Source of the DNA: Sphingobacterium sp. SYP-B4668
Lineage (GTDB): Bacteria > Bacteroidota > Bacteroidia > Sphingobacteriales > Sphingobacteriaceae
Reading direction: 5' to 3'
Assembly (NCBI RefSeq): GCF_027627455.1
Contig: NZ_CP115483.1
Coordinates: 1,922,001-1,986,000, forward strand
DNA: 64,000 bases
Part shown: positions 27,801 to 37,337 of the stretch, piece after piece
Position numbering within the stretch: the stretch's first letter is position 1
Layout of the letters: each line of letters starts with the position of its first letter
Made by a program: the position numbers and the translations under genes
The notes under the pieces: generated by a model
What the model saw: the letters and a program-made list of their open reading frames with translations, nothing else
Told to the model about the DNA's origin: nothing
Databases searched by the model: none

Positions 27801-29000
27801 ATGATCATACAACCAAGAACAAGAGGATTTATTTGTTTGACATCTCACCCAGAGGGTAGTGCGCAAAACATTAAGAATCAAATAGAATATGTGAAATCAA
27901 AAGGTACAATCGCTAATGGTCCCAAAAAAGTATTGGTCATCGGCGCTTCTACTGGATTTGGCATAGCTTCTCGTATTACAGCAGCGTTTGGTTCAGGAGC
28001 AGCTACGATCGGTGTATTTTTTGAAAAACCAGCTGCAGAAGGAAAACCAGGTACAGCAGGTTGGTACAATTCAGCTGCCTTTGAGAAAGAAGCCCAAGCC
28101 GCTGGATTATATGCAAAAAGTATCAATGGAGATGCTTTTTCGGACGAAGTCAAGAAGGAAACCATTGAGTTGATTAAAAAAGATTTAGGTCAAGTTGATT
28201 TGATTGTGTATTCTTTAGCGTCACCGAGACGCACCAATCCAAGGAATGGTGTAAGTTATGCATCTGTCCTTAAGCCGATTGATCAACCATTTACCGATAA
28301 AACGGTTGATTTTCATACTGGAGTAGTTTCGGATATCTCCATTCAACCAGTTGAAAATAAAGACGATATCGAGAATACGGTAGCTGTTATGGGTGGGGAA
28401 GACTGGAAATTCTGGATTGAAGATTTGAAGGCTGCCGGCGTACTGGCTGAAGGAGTCAAAACAGTAGCTTATTCTTACATCGGTCCACAATTGACCTATC
28501 CAATTTACCGGAATGGGACGATTGGTAGAGCAAAGGATCATTTGGAAGCTACCGTCCCGGTTCTTAATAACCTTTTGAAGGATCTTAATGGAGTTTCGTA
28601 TGTATCGGTCAATAAGGCCCTGGTCACACAGTCTAGCTCAGCTATACCCGTAGTCCCACTTTATATCTCCTTACTTTACAAAGTGATGAAAGAGAAGGGC
28701 ATCCATGAAGGTACTATCGAACAGATGCAACGTTTGTTTGCCGAGCGCTTGTACACTGGTGAGGCCATTGCTACTGACGAGAAAGGACGTATCCGAGTAG
28801 ACGATCTGGAAATGCGCGAAGATGTCCAGGAAGCTGTAGCCGAGTTATGGGGACAGGTTTCTACTGAAAATCTAAGTCAGATAAGTGATATACAGGGTTA
28901 TAGAGACGAGTTCTTTAACCTGTTTGGATTCAATTTTGATGGTATTGATTACGAAGCTGACACCAACGAGGTTGTCAATGTACCGAGTATAGAAAAGTAA
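27801..29000 (+). CDS. fabV: Enoyl-[acyl-carrier-protein] reductase FabV (trans-2-enoyl reductase family)
   Basis: 399 residues, the usual FabV/Ter length. It starts MIIQPRTRGFICLTSHP, has the nucleotide-binding segment VLVIGASTGFGIASRI (44-59) and DLIVYSLASPRRT (133-145), and carries the catalytic Tyr236-x8-Lys245 (YPIYRNGTIGRAK). The enzyme reduces the enoyl group in the last step of each fatty-acid elongation cycle, using NADH. FabV proteins are typically insensitive to triclosan, in contrast to FabI. It is monocistronic with its own terminator. Confidence 0.95.
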   Translation: MIIQPRTRGFICLTSHPEGSAQNIKNQIEYVKSKGTIANGPKKVLVIGASTGFGIASRITAAFGSGAATIGVFFEKPAAEGKPGTAGWYNSAAFEKEAQAAGLYAKSINGDAFSDEVKKETIELIKKDLGQVDLIVYSLASPRRTNPRNGVSYASVLKPIDQPFTDKTVDFHTGVVSDISIQPVENKDDIENTVAVMGGEDWKFWIEDLKAAGVLAEGVKTVAYSYIGPQLTYPIYRNGTIGRAKDHLEATVPVLNNLLKDLNGVSYVSVNKALVTQSSSAIPVVPLYISLLYKVMKEKGIHEGTIEQMQRLFAERLYTGEAIATDEKGRIRVDDLEMREDVQEAVAELWGQVSTENLSQISDIQGYRDEFFNLFGFNFDGIDYEADTNEVVNVPSIEK

Positions 29001-29029
29001 TACTAAACTTCTTTAGGAAGATTAGGAGG

Positions 29030-29058
29030 GGCATCCATATAGATATGGATGCCTTTTT
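29030..29058 (+). terminator. Rho-independent terminator after fabV
   Basis: GGCATCCATAT (29030-29040) pairs with ATATGGATGCC (29043-29053), followed by TTTTT. Confidence 0.9.
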
Positions 29059-29216
29059 CTATTGAGCCCCTATTTTGGGTAGGCATTCATCCAGTTTGTG
29101 ATAATTGAATCATGTGAAAATCAATAGAATTGTAATGATTTCGTATAATTTTATAAAAAACGTTAATTTGATTTTAATAAAACTCTTATTTGTGTGAAAA
29201 AAATGTAAAATAGTTC

Positions 29217-29224
29217 TACCTTTG
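29217..29224 (+). promoter_or_regulatory. Promoter -7 element of serC
   Basis: TACCTTTG is a full TAnnTTTG match, 62 nt before the serC ATG. A TTTG occurs at 29189-29192, a slightly long 24-nt spacer. Confidence 0.6.
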
Positions 29225-29229
29225 CGATT

Positions 29230-29253
29230 GATTAGGCAAACGATTGTCTAATC
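29230..29253 (+). promoter_or_regulatory. 5'-leader hairpin of serC
   Basis: GATTAGGCAA (29230-29239) can pair with TTGTCTAATC (29244-29253) with one G-U pair and loop ACGA. It lies at the expected transcription start, so it would form the very 5' end of the mRNA. A role in mRNA stability or control is inferred. Confidence 0.45.
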
Positions 29254-29285
29254 TTAATTAAATCAACTATTTAAAATTTAGATCC

Positions 29286-30353
29286 ATGAAACACAATTTT
29301 GGAGCAGGGCCATGTATTTTGCCAAAGGAGGTTTTTCAAGAGGCTGCACAAGCCGTTATCGATTTCAATAATACAGGATTGTCAATTTTAGAGATTTCGC
29401 ACCGTTCCAAAGATTTTGAAGCCGTAGTTGTAGAAACTGAGCGATTGGTTCGTGAATTACTAAATGTACCGCACGGATATTCTATCCTATTTCTTCAAGG
29501 TGGAGCCAGCACACAGTTTGCGATGATTCCGATGAATCTACTTCCAGAAGGAGGGAAGGCAGCCTATTTTGATACGGGTGTCTGGGCGACAAAGGCAGCG
29601 AAAGAAGCGAAGAGAATTGGTCAAGTAGACGTCATTGCCTCTTCGAGCGATCAAAACTATAGCTATATACCTAAAAATATCGAAGTACCCACTGATGCAG
29701 CTTATTTCCACTATACCACCAACAATACCATCTATGGTACAGAGGTGTTCGAAATACCGAAGTCTACCGCGCCAGTTGTCGCGGATATGTCTTCTGATAT
29801 TTTGAGTCGTGAGATCAATGTTGCTGACTATGGTTTGATTTATGCAGGAGCTCAAAAAAATATGGGCCCCGCAGGCGTTACACTAGTCATTGTTAAAGAC
29901 GAGCTGCTTGGTAAGACAGGACGGACACTGCCTGCAATCTTTGACTATGATTCACATATTAAAGGCGGGTCCATGTACAATACCCCTCCCGTCTATTCCA
30001 TATATGTCTCTATGCTGAACCTTCGTTGGTTAAAGGCTAAAGGTGGAATTGCCGTTATCGAGCAAGAGAATATTGTTAAAGCACGTGCTTTATATGATGA
30101 AATCGACCGTAACTCTTTATTCAAAGGGACAGCGGCAAAAGAAGACCGTTCACGTATGAACGTAACCTTTGTCATGAACAATCCAGCGTTGGAAGCTGAG
30201 TTTTTGGAGTTTGCAAAAGAAAGAGGTCATATCGGTATCAAAGGACACCGTTCTGTTGGCGGATTTAGAGCGTCGTTATACAATGCTTTGAGCATCACCT
30301 CAGTCAATGCATTGGTTGATACCATGCAGGAGTTTGAAGAAAAACACAAATAG
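29286..30353 (+). CDS. serC: Phosphoserine aminotransferase
   Basis: 355 residues. It has [20 protein letters not shown] at the start, the substrate segment [25 protein letters not shown] (68-82) and the PLP lysine in [10 protein letters not shown] (Lys191). It converts 3-phosphohydroxypyruvate and glutamate to phosphoserine and 2-oxoglutarate in serine synthesis, and may also serve pyridoxine synthesis. It is followed by serA, the preceding step of the same pathway, 126 bp downstream. Confidence 0.96.
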   Translation: MKHNFGAGPCILPKEVFQEAAQAVIDFNNTGLSILEISHRSKDFEAVVVETERLVRELLNVPHGYSILFLQGGASTQFAMIPMNLLPEGGKAAYFDTGVWATKAAKEAKRIGQVDVIASSSDQNYSYIPKNIEVPTDAAYFHYTTNNTIYGTEVFEIPKSTAPVVADMSSDILSREINVADYGLIYAGAQKNMGPAGVTLVIVKDELLGKTGRTLPAIFDYDSHIKGGSMYNTPPVYSIYVSMLNLRWLKAKGGIAVIEQENIVKARALYDEIDRNSLFKGTAAKEDRSRMNVTFVMNNPALEAEFLEFAKERGHIGIKGHRSVGGFRASLYNALSITSVNALVDTMQEFEEKHK

Positions 30354-30479
30354 TTGAAACATTGTTGCGCTATAAGTCAAGTGCTTAAGCTGTAACAGTA
30401 TCGGTAAATAAAAAGATAAATCGAGTATTACGCGGTCATCTATACTGCAGCATGACCATACTCATAAAAAAATGTGCAA

Positions 30480-31427
30480 ATGAGAATATTAGCAAATGAC
30501 GGTATCGATCCAATCGGAAAGAAATTGTTGGAAGATGCAGGATTTGAAGTAGATACCACTCATATTCCTCAAGAAGAATTAGCTGAGAAATTGAATAGCT
30601 ACGATGCAATTACAGTACGTAGTGCGACAAAAGTAAGACAAGCACTTATTGATGCATGTCCTAATATCAAAGTAATAGGCCGTGGTGGCGTTGGGATGGA
30701 CAATATTGATGTCGATTATGCACGTTCGAAGGGCATTGCAGTTGTCAATACACCTGCCGCGTCATCACTATCAGTTGGAGAGCTTGTATTTGCTCACCTA
30801 CTTAATGGTGTTCGTTTTCTGTATGATTCTAATCGTAAGATGCCTGTCGAAGGAAATACCAATTTTGCAGGTCTGAAAAAAGCATATGCAAAAGGCGTAG
30901 AGCTTAGAGGTAAGACCATTGGTATTGTTGGTTTCGGACGTATCGGTCGAGAGACCGCGAAGATTGCTTTGGGACTTGGGATGGATGTTATCTATTCCGA
31001 TTTGTTCGAAGGACCTCAAACACTACCTTTGACATTGTCCGGCGGTATTCAAGTGGACATTCCTGTGAAGCAAGTAGAGGTGGACGAATTGTTGAAAACT
31101 TCTGATTTTATTTCCCTGCACGTGCCTTTTACGGACAAGCCGGTAATAGGTAAAGAGGAGTTCCCATTATTGAAAGACGGTGTAGCATTGGTGAATGCTT
31201 CTCGTGGAGGTGTAATCGATGAACTTGCTTTGGTCGAAGCATTGGATTCTGGCAAGGTCTCTTTCGCAGCACTAGATGTTTTTGATAACGAACCCACGCC
31301 TAGAGCAGAGATTATTAAGCACCCTAAGATTTCCTTGACACCTCATATCGGAGCTGCGACCAACGAGGCGCAGGAACGAATTGGCGAGGAACTCGCCAAC
31401 CTGATTATTGAAAATCTGAAGAAGTAG
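30480..31427 (+). CDS. serA: D-3-phosphoglycerate dehydrogenase, short form
   Basis: 315 residues from the ATG at 30480; two codons earlier there is only a GTG. The Rossmann motif is GIVGFGRIG (148-156), and the catalytic residues are Arg242 (NASRGGVIDE), Glu271 and His289 (LTPHIGAATNEA). There is no C-terminal ACT regulatory domain, so this is the short, probably serine-insensitive type. It oxidises 3-phosphoglycerate to 3-phosphohydroxypyruvate, the first step of serine synthesis. It probably shares a transcript with serC. Confidence 0.94.
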   Translation: MRILANDGIDPIGKKLLEDAGFEVDTTHIPQEELAEKLNSYDAITVRSATKVRQALIDACPNIKVIGRGGVGMDNIDVDYARSKGIAVVNTPAASSLSVGELVFAHLLNGVRFLYDSNRKMPVEGNTNFAGLKKAYAKGVELRGKTIGIVGFGRIGRETAKIALGLGMDVIYSDLFEGPQTLPLTLSGGIQVDIPVKQVEVDELLKTSDFISLHVPFTDKPVIGKEEFPLLKDGVALVNASRGGVIDELALVEALDSGKVSFAALDVFDNEPTPRAEIIKHPKISLTPHIGAATNEAQERIGEELANLIIENLKK

Positions 31428-31448
31428 GTAACTACAGCTATAATTTAC

Positions 31449-31479
31449 GGCACAAAGCGTAAGTTCTGCACTTTGTGCC
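31449..31479 (+). terminator. Hairpin after serA, probable terminator
   Basis: GGCACAAAG (31449-31457) pairs with CTTTGTGCC (31471-31479), with a 13-nt loop. A short TTTG follows, so termination may be weak. Confidence 0.5.
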
Positions 31480-31558
31480 TTTGTAGTTTAATACCATGGC
31501 TTTTTTTGTATATTCACCCCGCAAAACATAAAACTGTTTTTAATAAATAATTATTTCA

Positions 31559-32872
31559 ATGAAAATTCTAAAATTTGGAGGCACATCTGTCGGAAGTGCT
31601 GCACGTATCAAAGGGTTGTTAGAGATTGTAAACCCTTCTGAACGTCAGATCGTCGTGTTGTCTGCTGTTGCAGGTACAACAAACGCTTTAGTCGAAATCA
31701 GTCAAGCTTACCTCGTTGGTAAGAAGGATGAGGCCAAGCAATTGATCAAGCAGCATAAGGACAAGTATGAGACTTTAATTAAAGAACTTTTCAGTACGGA
31801 TGCAGGATATCAAAGGGGTAAAGATTTAATCGACTATCATTTTGATTTCATATCCTCGCTGTCCAATGAGCTATTTACTCCCATCGAAGAGAAGGTAGTA
31901 TTGGCACAGGGAGAATTGATTTCGACCACGTTGTTTCATTTTCATCTGACCGAAATTGGTGTGCCATCTGTCTTGTTGCCTGCATTGGATTTTATGAAAA
32001 TTGATGAGGATAACGAACCTATGGTGGGCTATCTTGGTGAAAAGTTGGGTGCTATTTTGGCACAACATCCAGACAATGCTCTTTTTATCACACAGGGATT
32101 TATTTGTCGTAATTCCTTTGGTGAAATCGATAACTTAAGAAGAGGTGGGTCGGATTATACAGCTTCTTTGATCGGCGCTGGGATACAAGCCGATGAGGTC
32201 CAGATTTGGACAGATATCGATGGTATGCACAATAACGATCCCAGGATTGTAAAAAATACAACACCTATTGCCCATCTGAGCTTTAATGAAGCTGCGGAAT
32301 TGGCTTACTTTGGAGCCAAGATCCTTCATCCGCAGTCGGTCTTTCCAGCACAAAAATATAACGTTCCCGTACGGGTGCTTAATACCATGGACCCTCAGGC
32401 AGCGGGGACATTGATCAGTAAGGATGGCGCTCAAAAAGGAATCATCCGAGCGATTGCCGCCAAAGACGGTATTACGGCTATCCATATCCACTCTTCCCGT
32501 ATGTTGTTGGCCTATGGCTTTCTACGTAAAGTTTTTGAAATATTTGAAAGATATAAAACGCCGATCGATATGATTACCACCTCGGAGGTTGCGATTTCTT
32601 TGTCGATCGATGACACGACCCATCTGGCTGACATCATCAAGGAAGTAGAAGATTTTGGAACTGTTTCCGCGGATGAAAATCAAACAATTGTATGCGTGGT
32701 GGGAGATTTTGGACAAAATACACATGGCTATGCCGCGCGCGTATTAGATGCCGTCAAGCACTTGCCTATACGTATGATTTCATATGGAGGTTCGGATTAC
32801 AACGTTTCTATTTTATTGGATTCGGAGTATAAAACAGAAGCACTACGTTCATTGCACAATCGATTATTTTAA
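31559..32872 (+). CDS. lysC: Aspartate kinase (monofunctional)
   Basis: 437 residues. The kinase domain begins MKILKFGGTSVGSA and includes the GGSDYTASLIG segment; it then has the FNEAAELAYFGAKILHP motif of aspartokinases. The C-terminal 130 residues hold two ACT domains (GITAIHIHSSRMLLAYGFLRKVFEIF; TIVCVVGDFG). It phosphorylates aspartate at the entry of lysine, threonine and methionine synthesis. It lacks a homoserine dehydrogenase part. Being 5 bp from lysA suggests a lysine/diaminopimelate role and lysine feedback, which is an inference. Confidence 0.94.
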   Translation: MKILKFGGTSVGSAARIKGLLEIVNPSERQIVVLSAVAGTTNALVEISQAYLVGKKDEAKQLIKQHKDKYETLIKELFSTDAGYQRGKDLIDYHFDFISSLSNELFTPIEEKVVLAQGELISTTLFHFHLTEIGVPSVLLPALDFMKIDEDNEPMVGYLGEKLGAILAQHPDNALFITQGFICRNSFGEIDNLRRGGSDYTASLIGAGIQADEVQIWTDIDGMHNNDPRIVKNTTPIAHLSFNEAAELAYFGAKILHPQSVFPAQKYNVPVRVLNTMDPQAAGTLISKDGAQKGIIRAIAAKDGITAIHIHSSRMLLAYGFLRKVFEIFERYKTPIDMITTSEVAISLSIDDTTHLADIIKEVEDFGTVSADENQTIVCVVGDFGQNTHGYAARVLDAVKHLPIRMISYGGSDYNVSILLDSEYKTEALRSLHNRLF

Positions 32873-32877
32873 GAGCT

Positions 32878-34035
32878 ATGTTCAATAATGACCTCAAGGC
32901 GTTTTTTGCAGATAAGGAAACACCTTTTTATTACTACGATATGAAACTCTTGGAGCAGACGTTGGATACATGTGCTTCTGCTGCGGATAAGAGAGGGTTT
33001 CATGTACATTATGCATTAAAGGCTAACTTTAACGATCGAATCCTCCAATTGATCCAAGCAAAAGGATTTGGAGCCGACTGTGTGAGTGGCAATGAAGTCA
33101 AAAAATCCATAGACATGGGATTTGATCCGGGTAAGATAACCTTTGCGGGTGTTGGTAAATCCGACAAGGAAATCCGATATGCCTTATCTCATGGAATATT
33201 TGCATTCAATGTAGAGTCCATACAAGAGATGGAGGTCATCAATGACCTTGCTCGGGAGGCTGGACAGATTGCCAATGTGTCACTTCGTATCAATCCGAAT
33301 GTGGATGCGCAGACCCACCATTACATTACAACAGGTCTTGATGAAAATAAATTCGGAATTCCAAATTCAGAGTTGGAAAAATCGGCAGCTGTGTTGCGGA
33401 ATGCTACCAATCTGAAATTGGTAGGTTTACATTTTCATATAGGCTCCCAAATCACGGATTTGAATGTTTTCAAAAGCTTGTGTGTAAAAGTGAATGAGTG
33501 GAAAAATTGGTTTGAAGAAAGAGGGACCACCATTAGCGTGTTGAATGTTGGCGGCGGACTTGGTGTGGATTACAAAAATCCGGATGGCAATGCCATAGCG
33601 GATTTTGAAGCCTACTTCGATATTTTTGATAAGTTCTTGGAGCGTAATGCCAACCAAGAAGTCCATTTCGAATTGGGACGCGCCTTGGTTGCACAATGCG
33701 GTAGTTTAGTAAGTAGGGTGCTATACACCAAGAATGGTGTGAAAAAGCATTTTCTTATTTTAGACGCAGGTATGACCGAGTTGATGAGGCCAGCACTTTA
33801 TCAAGCGTATCATAAAATAGAGAAAGTAGGGAGCGGTGAGCAAGCCACGATCAACTATGATGTAGTAGGACCTATTTGCGAGAGTTCAGATTGTTTTGGA
33901 AAGGAAGTTCCGTTGCCCATCAGCCAACGCGGAGATTTGATTGCAATCCGCACTGCAGGTGCTTATGGAGAGGTGATGGCATCCAATTACAATCTACGAG
34001 AAGAAATTCGATATATATATTCAGATCAACTATAA
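32878..34035 (+). CDS. lysA: Diaminopimelate decarboxylase
   Basis: 385 residues, a fold III PLP enzyme. The PLP lysine is Lys48 (HYALKANFND). HFHIGSQITDL, NVGGGLGVDY and the active-site CESSDCFGK are present, as is the AYGEVMASNYNLR C-terminal motif. It decarboxylates meso-diaminopimelate to lysine, the final step of lysine synthesis. The start lies 5 bp after the lysC stop, so the two are co-translated. Confidence 0.95.
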   Translation: MFNNDLKAFFADKETPFYYYDMKLLEQTLDTCASAADKRGFHVHYALKANFNDRILQLIQAKGFGADCVSGNEVKKSIDMGFDPGKITFAGVGKSDKEIRYALSHGIFAFNVESIQEMEVINDLAREAGQIANVSLRINPNVDAQTHHYITTGLDENKFGIPNSELEKSAAVLRNATNLKLVGLHFHIGSQITDLNVFKSLCVKVNEWKNWFEERGTTISVLNVGGGLGVDYKNPDGNAIADFEAYFDIFDKFLERNANQEVHFELGRALVAQCGSLVSRVLYTKNGVKKHFLILDAGMTELMRPALYQAYHKIEKVGSGEQATINYDVVGPICESSDCFGKEVPLPISQRGDLIAIRTAGAYGEVMASNYNLREEIRYIYSDQL

Positions 34036-34064
34036 TTTTAAAAGAGATTGGCTAAAAAAATGAT

Positions 34065-34099
34065 ATACGTCACCTTGAGCTTGGTTCATGGTGACGTAT
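34065..34099. terminator. Hairpin after lysA
   Basis: ATACGTCACC (34065-34074) pairs with GGTGACGTAT (34090-34099), with an inner TGA/TCA continuation. The downstream TGTTGTT is only moderately T-rich. It may be part of a REP-like repeat region reaching 34167. Confidence 0.5.
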
Positions 34100-34167
34100 G
34101 TTGTTAAGCATGTTATATGAAGATGCTGGACTGGCTTTGCTTCTCAGCTTTGTGGTCAGCATGACGA
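34065..34167. repeat. Possible REP/BIME-like element after lysA
   Basis: Two imperfect dyads occur in tandem: the CGTCACC...GGTGACG hairpin and AGATGCTG...CAGCATGACG (arms ATGCTG 34123-34128 and CAGCAT 34157-34162). AGATGCTGAA...TTCAGCATGACG elements are common intergenic repeats in this phylum, from general knowledge. These copies are degenerate. Confidence 0.35.
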
Positions 34168-34196
34168 CCTATTTTTTTAGAACACCTCCTTTGTTA

Positions 34197-35150
34197 TTAT
34201 CGCTGTTTTTTCTCCATCATCCCGAAAATAGCCACAAGCTTGTCCGCATGATAGAGATTGAAAGTCTGTTCGGCTATATCATAGGTCAAACCATTGAGCG
34301 ATAGCAAGTCTAAGAACTCCCGTTCGATATTATCATTCAAACAAGCTTTTTGCGTACTTCCGATTCCCAAAAAAGAAATGAAGTCCTTATCGAATTTGAC
34401 CGTTCCGAAATAGCTATTACAACTCGAATTACCCGTTACGGCATTATTTTCTAAATCGAAATCCATAAATGCTCCACTGTGATCCTGTCGTTTTCCGTTC
34501 AGTGAAAGGAGTTTCCAACTATGCTTTGCCAAGAAAGCCATGACGCTATTTGACGTAACCTGTTTCTTACTGAGGACCTTTTTTACTTCATAGGTATAGG
34601 ACGAGGCGTCGGATGGAGCGTTTTTTACGGGTTTACGCTTTACAAGTACCTCATATCTGTAGCCTTCTTTATAGTCAAAATTCTTGAAGGACGAATAAAA
34701 ATTTTCCCAATCCTTGCTGCCGTCGTATTTCACTAAAAAACATTTCATTCTGCCCACACCCGTACAGTCTACTCTATTTTCTTTTATTGTCAATTTAAAA
34801 GTGCTGCTTTCTTCTGCGTTGGCGTTTTTTCGCTTCTTACTCAAGATTCTTAGCAGTTCATATTTGATACTTGGTGCATCAGCTGGCACATTTTTCAATT
34901 TCGTCTTTTTAACCAACAACTTGTAGCGGTAACCTTCTTCGTATTTAAAGCCCTCTATTTGGGCATAAAAATTTTCCCAATCTTTACTGTTGTAGTATTT
35001 GACCAGATAGCATTTCATCGGTGCCACACCTGTACAATCACCCTTATTCTCTTTCACTTCGAGCTTGAACCTATCGCTTTGAGCAAACAAGTTAGAAGCC
35101 CATGTGACCAATATCAAGCACGTGAGTATAGCTGTCCATTTTTTTTTCAT
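34197..35150 (-). CDS. Secreted protein with two DUF4377 repeats and a META domain
   Basis: 317 residues from the ATG at 35150; an upstream ATG at 35180 would add a hydrophilic stretch before the signal peptide. The signal peptide ends near LFAQSD. Two similar blocks follow: DCTGVAPMKCYLVKY...DWENFYAQIEGFKYEEGYRY (about 37-80) and DCTGVGRMKCFLVKY...DWENFYSSFKNFDYKEGYRY (about 126-170). These are DUF4377 domains. The C-terminal third (about 205-310) is a META/HslJ domain: SWKLLSLNGK, GNSSCNSYFGTV, GSTQKAC. META proteins are linked to heat or antibiotic stress. Expected in the periplasm or outer envelope; precise role unknown. Confidence 0.87.
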   Translation of the reverse strand: MKKKWTAILTCLILVTWASNLFAQSDRFKLEVKENKGDCTGVAPMKCYLVKYYNSKDWENFYAQIEGFKYEEGYRYKLLVKKTKLKNVPADAPSIKYELLRILSKKRKNANAEESSTFKLTIKENRVDCTGVGRMKCFLVKYDGSKDWENFYSSFKNFDYKEGYRYEVLVKRKPVKNAPSDASSYTYEVKKVLSKKQVTSNSVMAFLAKHSWKLLSLNGKRQDHSGAFMDFDLENNAVTGNSSCNSYFGTVKFDKDFISFLGIGSTQKACLNDNIEREFLDLLSLNGLTYDIAEQTFNLYHADKLVAIFGMMEKKQR

Positions 35151-35488
35151 GCTGTTTCTTTTATAGTTGTATGTATTCAAATGTCGACTATGCTTTCATG
35201 ATTGTTAGTCAATACAATCTAATCACGAAGGTCTAGTAACATATGCAAATCTACTTATTGACAAATGAACGTTAAAATGGTTTATAAAAAAAATAGAAAC
35301 CAAAATTCTTTCTATTTCTCCCCGTTGGGTAAAAGGGTTAGCTGTCAGATAGATGACTGCAGATTTACGAAGAGCTGCTATAATAAAAGAAAAAAAGTAA
35401 CAGCAAGGGGGTAACAAATCATGTGTTGGGCTGATAACCATATGAAGACAGTAATTAACTAATGGTATTCATTTAAAAACACAGTGAT
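35151..35488. other. Divergent intergenic region between META-protein and OmpA-like genes
   Basis: 338 bp without a supported gene. It holds the minus-strand -7 element at 35245-35252. I see no consensus promoter for the plus-strand OmpA-like gene, and no repeat of note. Confidence 0.6.
35245..35252 (-). promoter_or_regulatory. Promoter -7 element for the DUF4377/META gene
   Basis: TAGATTTG on the minus strand fits TAnnTTTG, 95 nt before the ATG at 35150; no clear -33 box. Confidence 0.4.
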
Positions 35489-37300
35489 ATGAAAAGAACA
35501 TCTACAACTTTTAAGAATTTTCTGGTTAGAAAGTTATTTTACGTGTATTGCTGCTCACTTGCACTTTTATTTCATCAGTCTACTAGTGCACAGCAGATAC
35601 CCACACAGTTGAAGTCAAGCAAGATCTTGAAAAATGGCTTTCAGATCGATCCATATGTTGGATTTGACTTCCCTACTTACGATCATGATTTACCTTATAT
35701 TGAGCACGGGTCAGGTCCATCGTTTGGCCTTTCGGTCAATTATTATTGGAATTGGTTCGGCATCGGAGGCGAGGTGGATTACATCATCAATCGAACTCGA
35801 AATACATATCCTACGGATTCAATTTTCGATCCTTCGTCTGCTGGGTATATGACCGATTTTTCATTGCAAAAGAAGAATGTATCTCGTCTTTTTTATGGTA
35901 TAGGTCCTATTTTCCGTTATGCAAGTCCCAATGATAAATTGGCCGTAGAATTTACGGGCCGAGGTGGGATGTCGATTATAAAAGGAGGAGAGTTGACTTT
36001 AGAAGGAACAAATTCGCTCCTCCAACCCGAATTGCTCAATTATTTTAGTGGGTACGATTTGAAGAACATCTGGTCTGCCAAAGCCGATATCAAGATGAAG
36101 TATTTTTTTAACGATTATATCGGTGTCAACTTTGGAGCGTATTATATGCAGCATTTCAACGCTCATGCCATACATGATGGACTTCCTTACAATGCATACT
36201 ACAAGCCATTCGAACAAGGAGATAATGGTCGCTATCAGTTTGCCCAAAAGGGAGCAATGGTCCGCGAAAATTGCTGTAACCATGGCATCAGGTCGATTGG
36301 CGTGTATGCCGGCGTAGCACTTAGGTTAGGCAAGCGAATTAAGCCACAACAAGAGGAAAAAGTTGAGGAATGTAAAACTTGCGATATTTTTAATTTAGCG
36401 ATTACAGCTAAAGATCAATACACAGGTGAACTACTCCCTGAGACGGATGTCTTGCTTACGGATATCACAGGAGCAGTGGTTCGTACTGGAAAAACAAATA
36501 GCTTTGGAGTACTTGTATTCAACGATATTGCTCCAGGTAATTACAAGGTCAGTGGCAAATTGTTTGGGACGGATTTGAATACAAATACCACAGCGGTAGA
36601 TGAGTACAAGCCCAATCAGACTCTTCAGAAAGAGATTCTCTATACCGATCGTAACTTCATCATCAAGGGCAATGCTGTGGTCTGTAATACCCAAATCCCC
36701 TTGTCCGATGTACAAGTCCTGTTACGAGAGGTAAGCCGTGCTGCCGAAAAAACAACAGTAAGTGATGCTCAGGGTAATTTTATATTCCATCTTAAAGAAA
36801 ACTCAGCGATGCAGCTATATGGTAAAAAGCAAAGCTATTTCTCCCAGATAATAGATATCGATGCTTCCAATTACGATAGGGACAATACACTTTTCGTTAA
36901 ACTGGAGGTTTGTATGGAAGCTACAGATTGTGACAAAGCTATCCGTCTTCAGAATATCCATTATGACCTCGATAAATATTTTATTCGGGAAGATGCCAAG
37001 ACAGAACTCAATCGTCTCGTCCAATTTATGTCAGACAATCCTTTGGTTAAAGTAGAATTGTCTTCACATACAGACTCACGCGCGACACACGATTACAATC
37101 AGCGCTTGTCTCAAAATAGGGCAAACGCGGCTAAGGACTATATTGTTTCCAAAGGTATACCTGCCGAACGCATAGTAGCTATTGGGTATGGAGAGACTAA
37201 ACTGTTAAATAGATGTGCCGATGGCGTGAATTGCAGCGAAGAAGATCATCAATTGAATAGGAGAACGGAGATGAAGGTTATCTGCCCAGATAAGCAATAA
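35489..37300 (+). CDS. OmpA-family outer-membrane protein with internal CarboxypepD-like domains
   Basis: 603 residues with a signal peptide (ending STSAQQ, about 34). An N-terminal beta-barrel-like part covers about 45-290 (FQIDPYVGFDFPTYD, GLSVNYYWNWFGIGGEVDY, IRSIGVYAGVALRLGKRIKP). Two small regulatory-like beta domains follow (LAITAKDQYTGELLPETDVLLTD; NAVVCNTQIPLSDVQVLL). The C-terminal OmpA domain (about 490-600) includes NIHYDLDKYFIREDAKTELNRL, VELSSHTDSRATHDYNQRLSQNRANAA and AIGYGETK, and binds peptidoglycan. It tethers the outer membrane to the wall. The VWA lipoprotein follows after 37 bp and is probably co-expressed. Confidence 0.9.
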   Translation: MKRTSTTFKNFLVRKLFYVYCCSLALLFHQSTSAQQIPTQLKSSKILKNGFQIDPYVGFDFPTYDHDLPYIEHGSGPSFGLSVNYYWNWFGIGGEVDYIINRTRNTYPTDSIFDPSSAGYMTDFSLQKKNVSRLFYGIGPIFRYASPNDKLAVEFTGRGGMSIIKGGELTLEGTNSLLQPELLNYFSGYDLKNIWSAKADIKMKYFFNDYIGVNFGAYYMQHFNAHAIHDGLPYNAYYKPFEQGDNGRYQFAQKGAMVRENCCNHGIRSIGVYAGVALRLGKRIKPQQEEKVEECKTCDIFNLAITAKDQYTGELLPETDVLLTDITGAVVRTGKTNSFGVLVFNDIAPGNYKVSGKLFGTDLNTNTTAVDEYKPNQTLQKEILYTDRNFIIKGNAVVCNTQIPLSDVQVLLREVSRAAEKTTVSDAQGNFIFHLKENSAMQLYGKKQSYFSQIIDIDASNYDRDNTLFVKLEVCMEATDCDKAIRLQNIHYDLDKYFIREDAKTELNRLVQFMSDNPLVKVELSSHTDSRATHDYNQRLSQNRANAAKDYIVSKGIPAERIVAIGYGETKLLNRCADGVNCSEEDHQLNRRTEMKVICPDKQ

Positions 37301-37337
37301 GGGACAATCCGTGGTAAAACATTAAATACGTAAAGAC

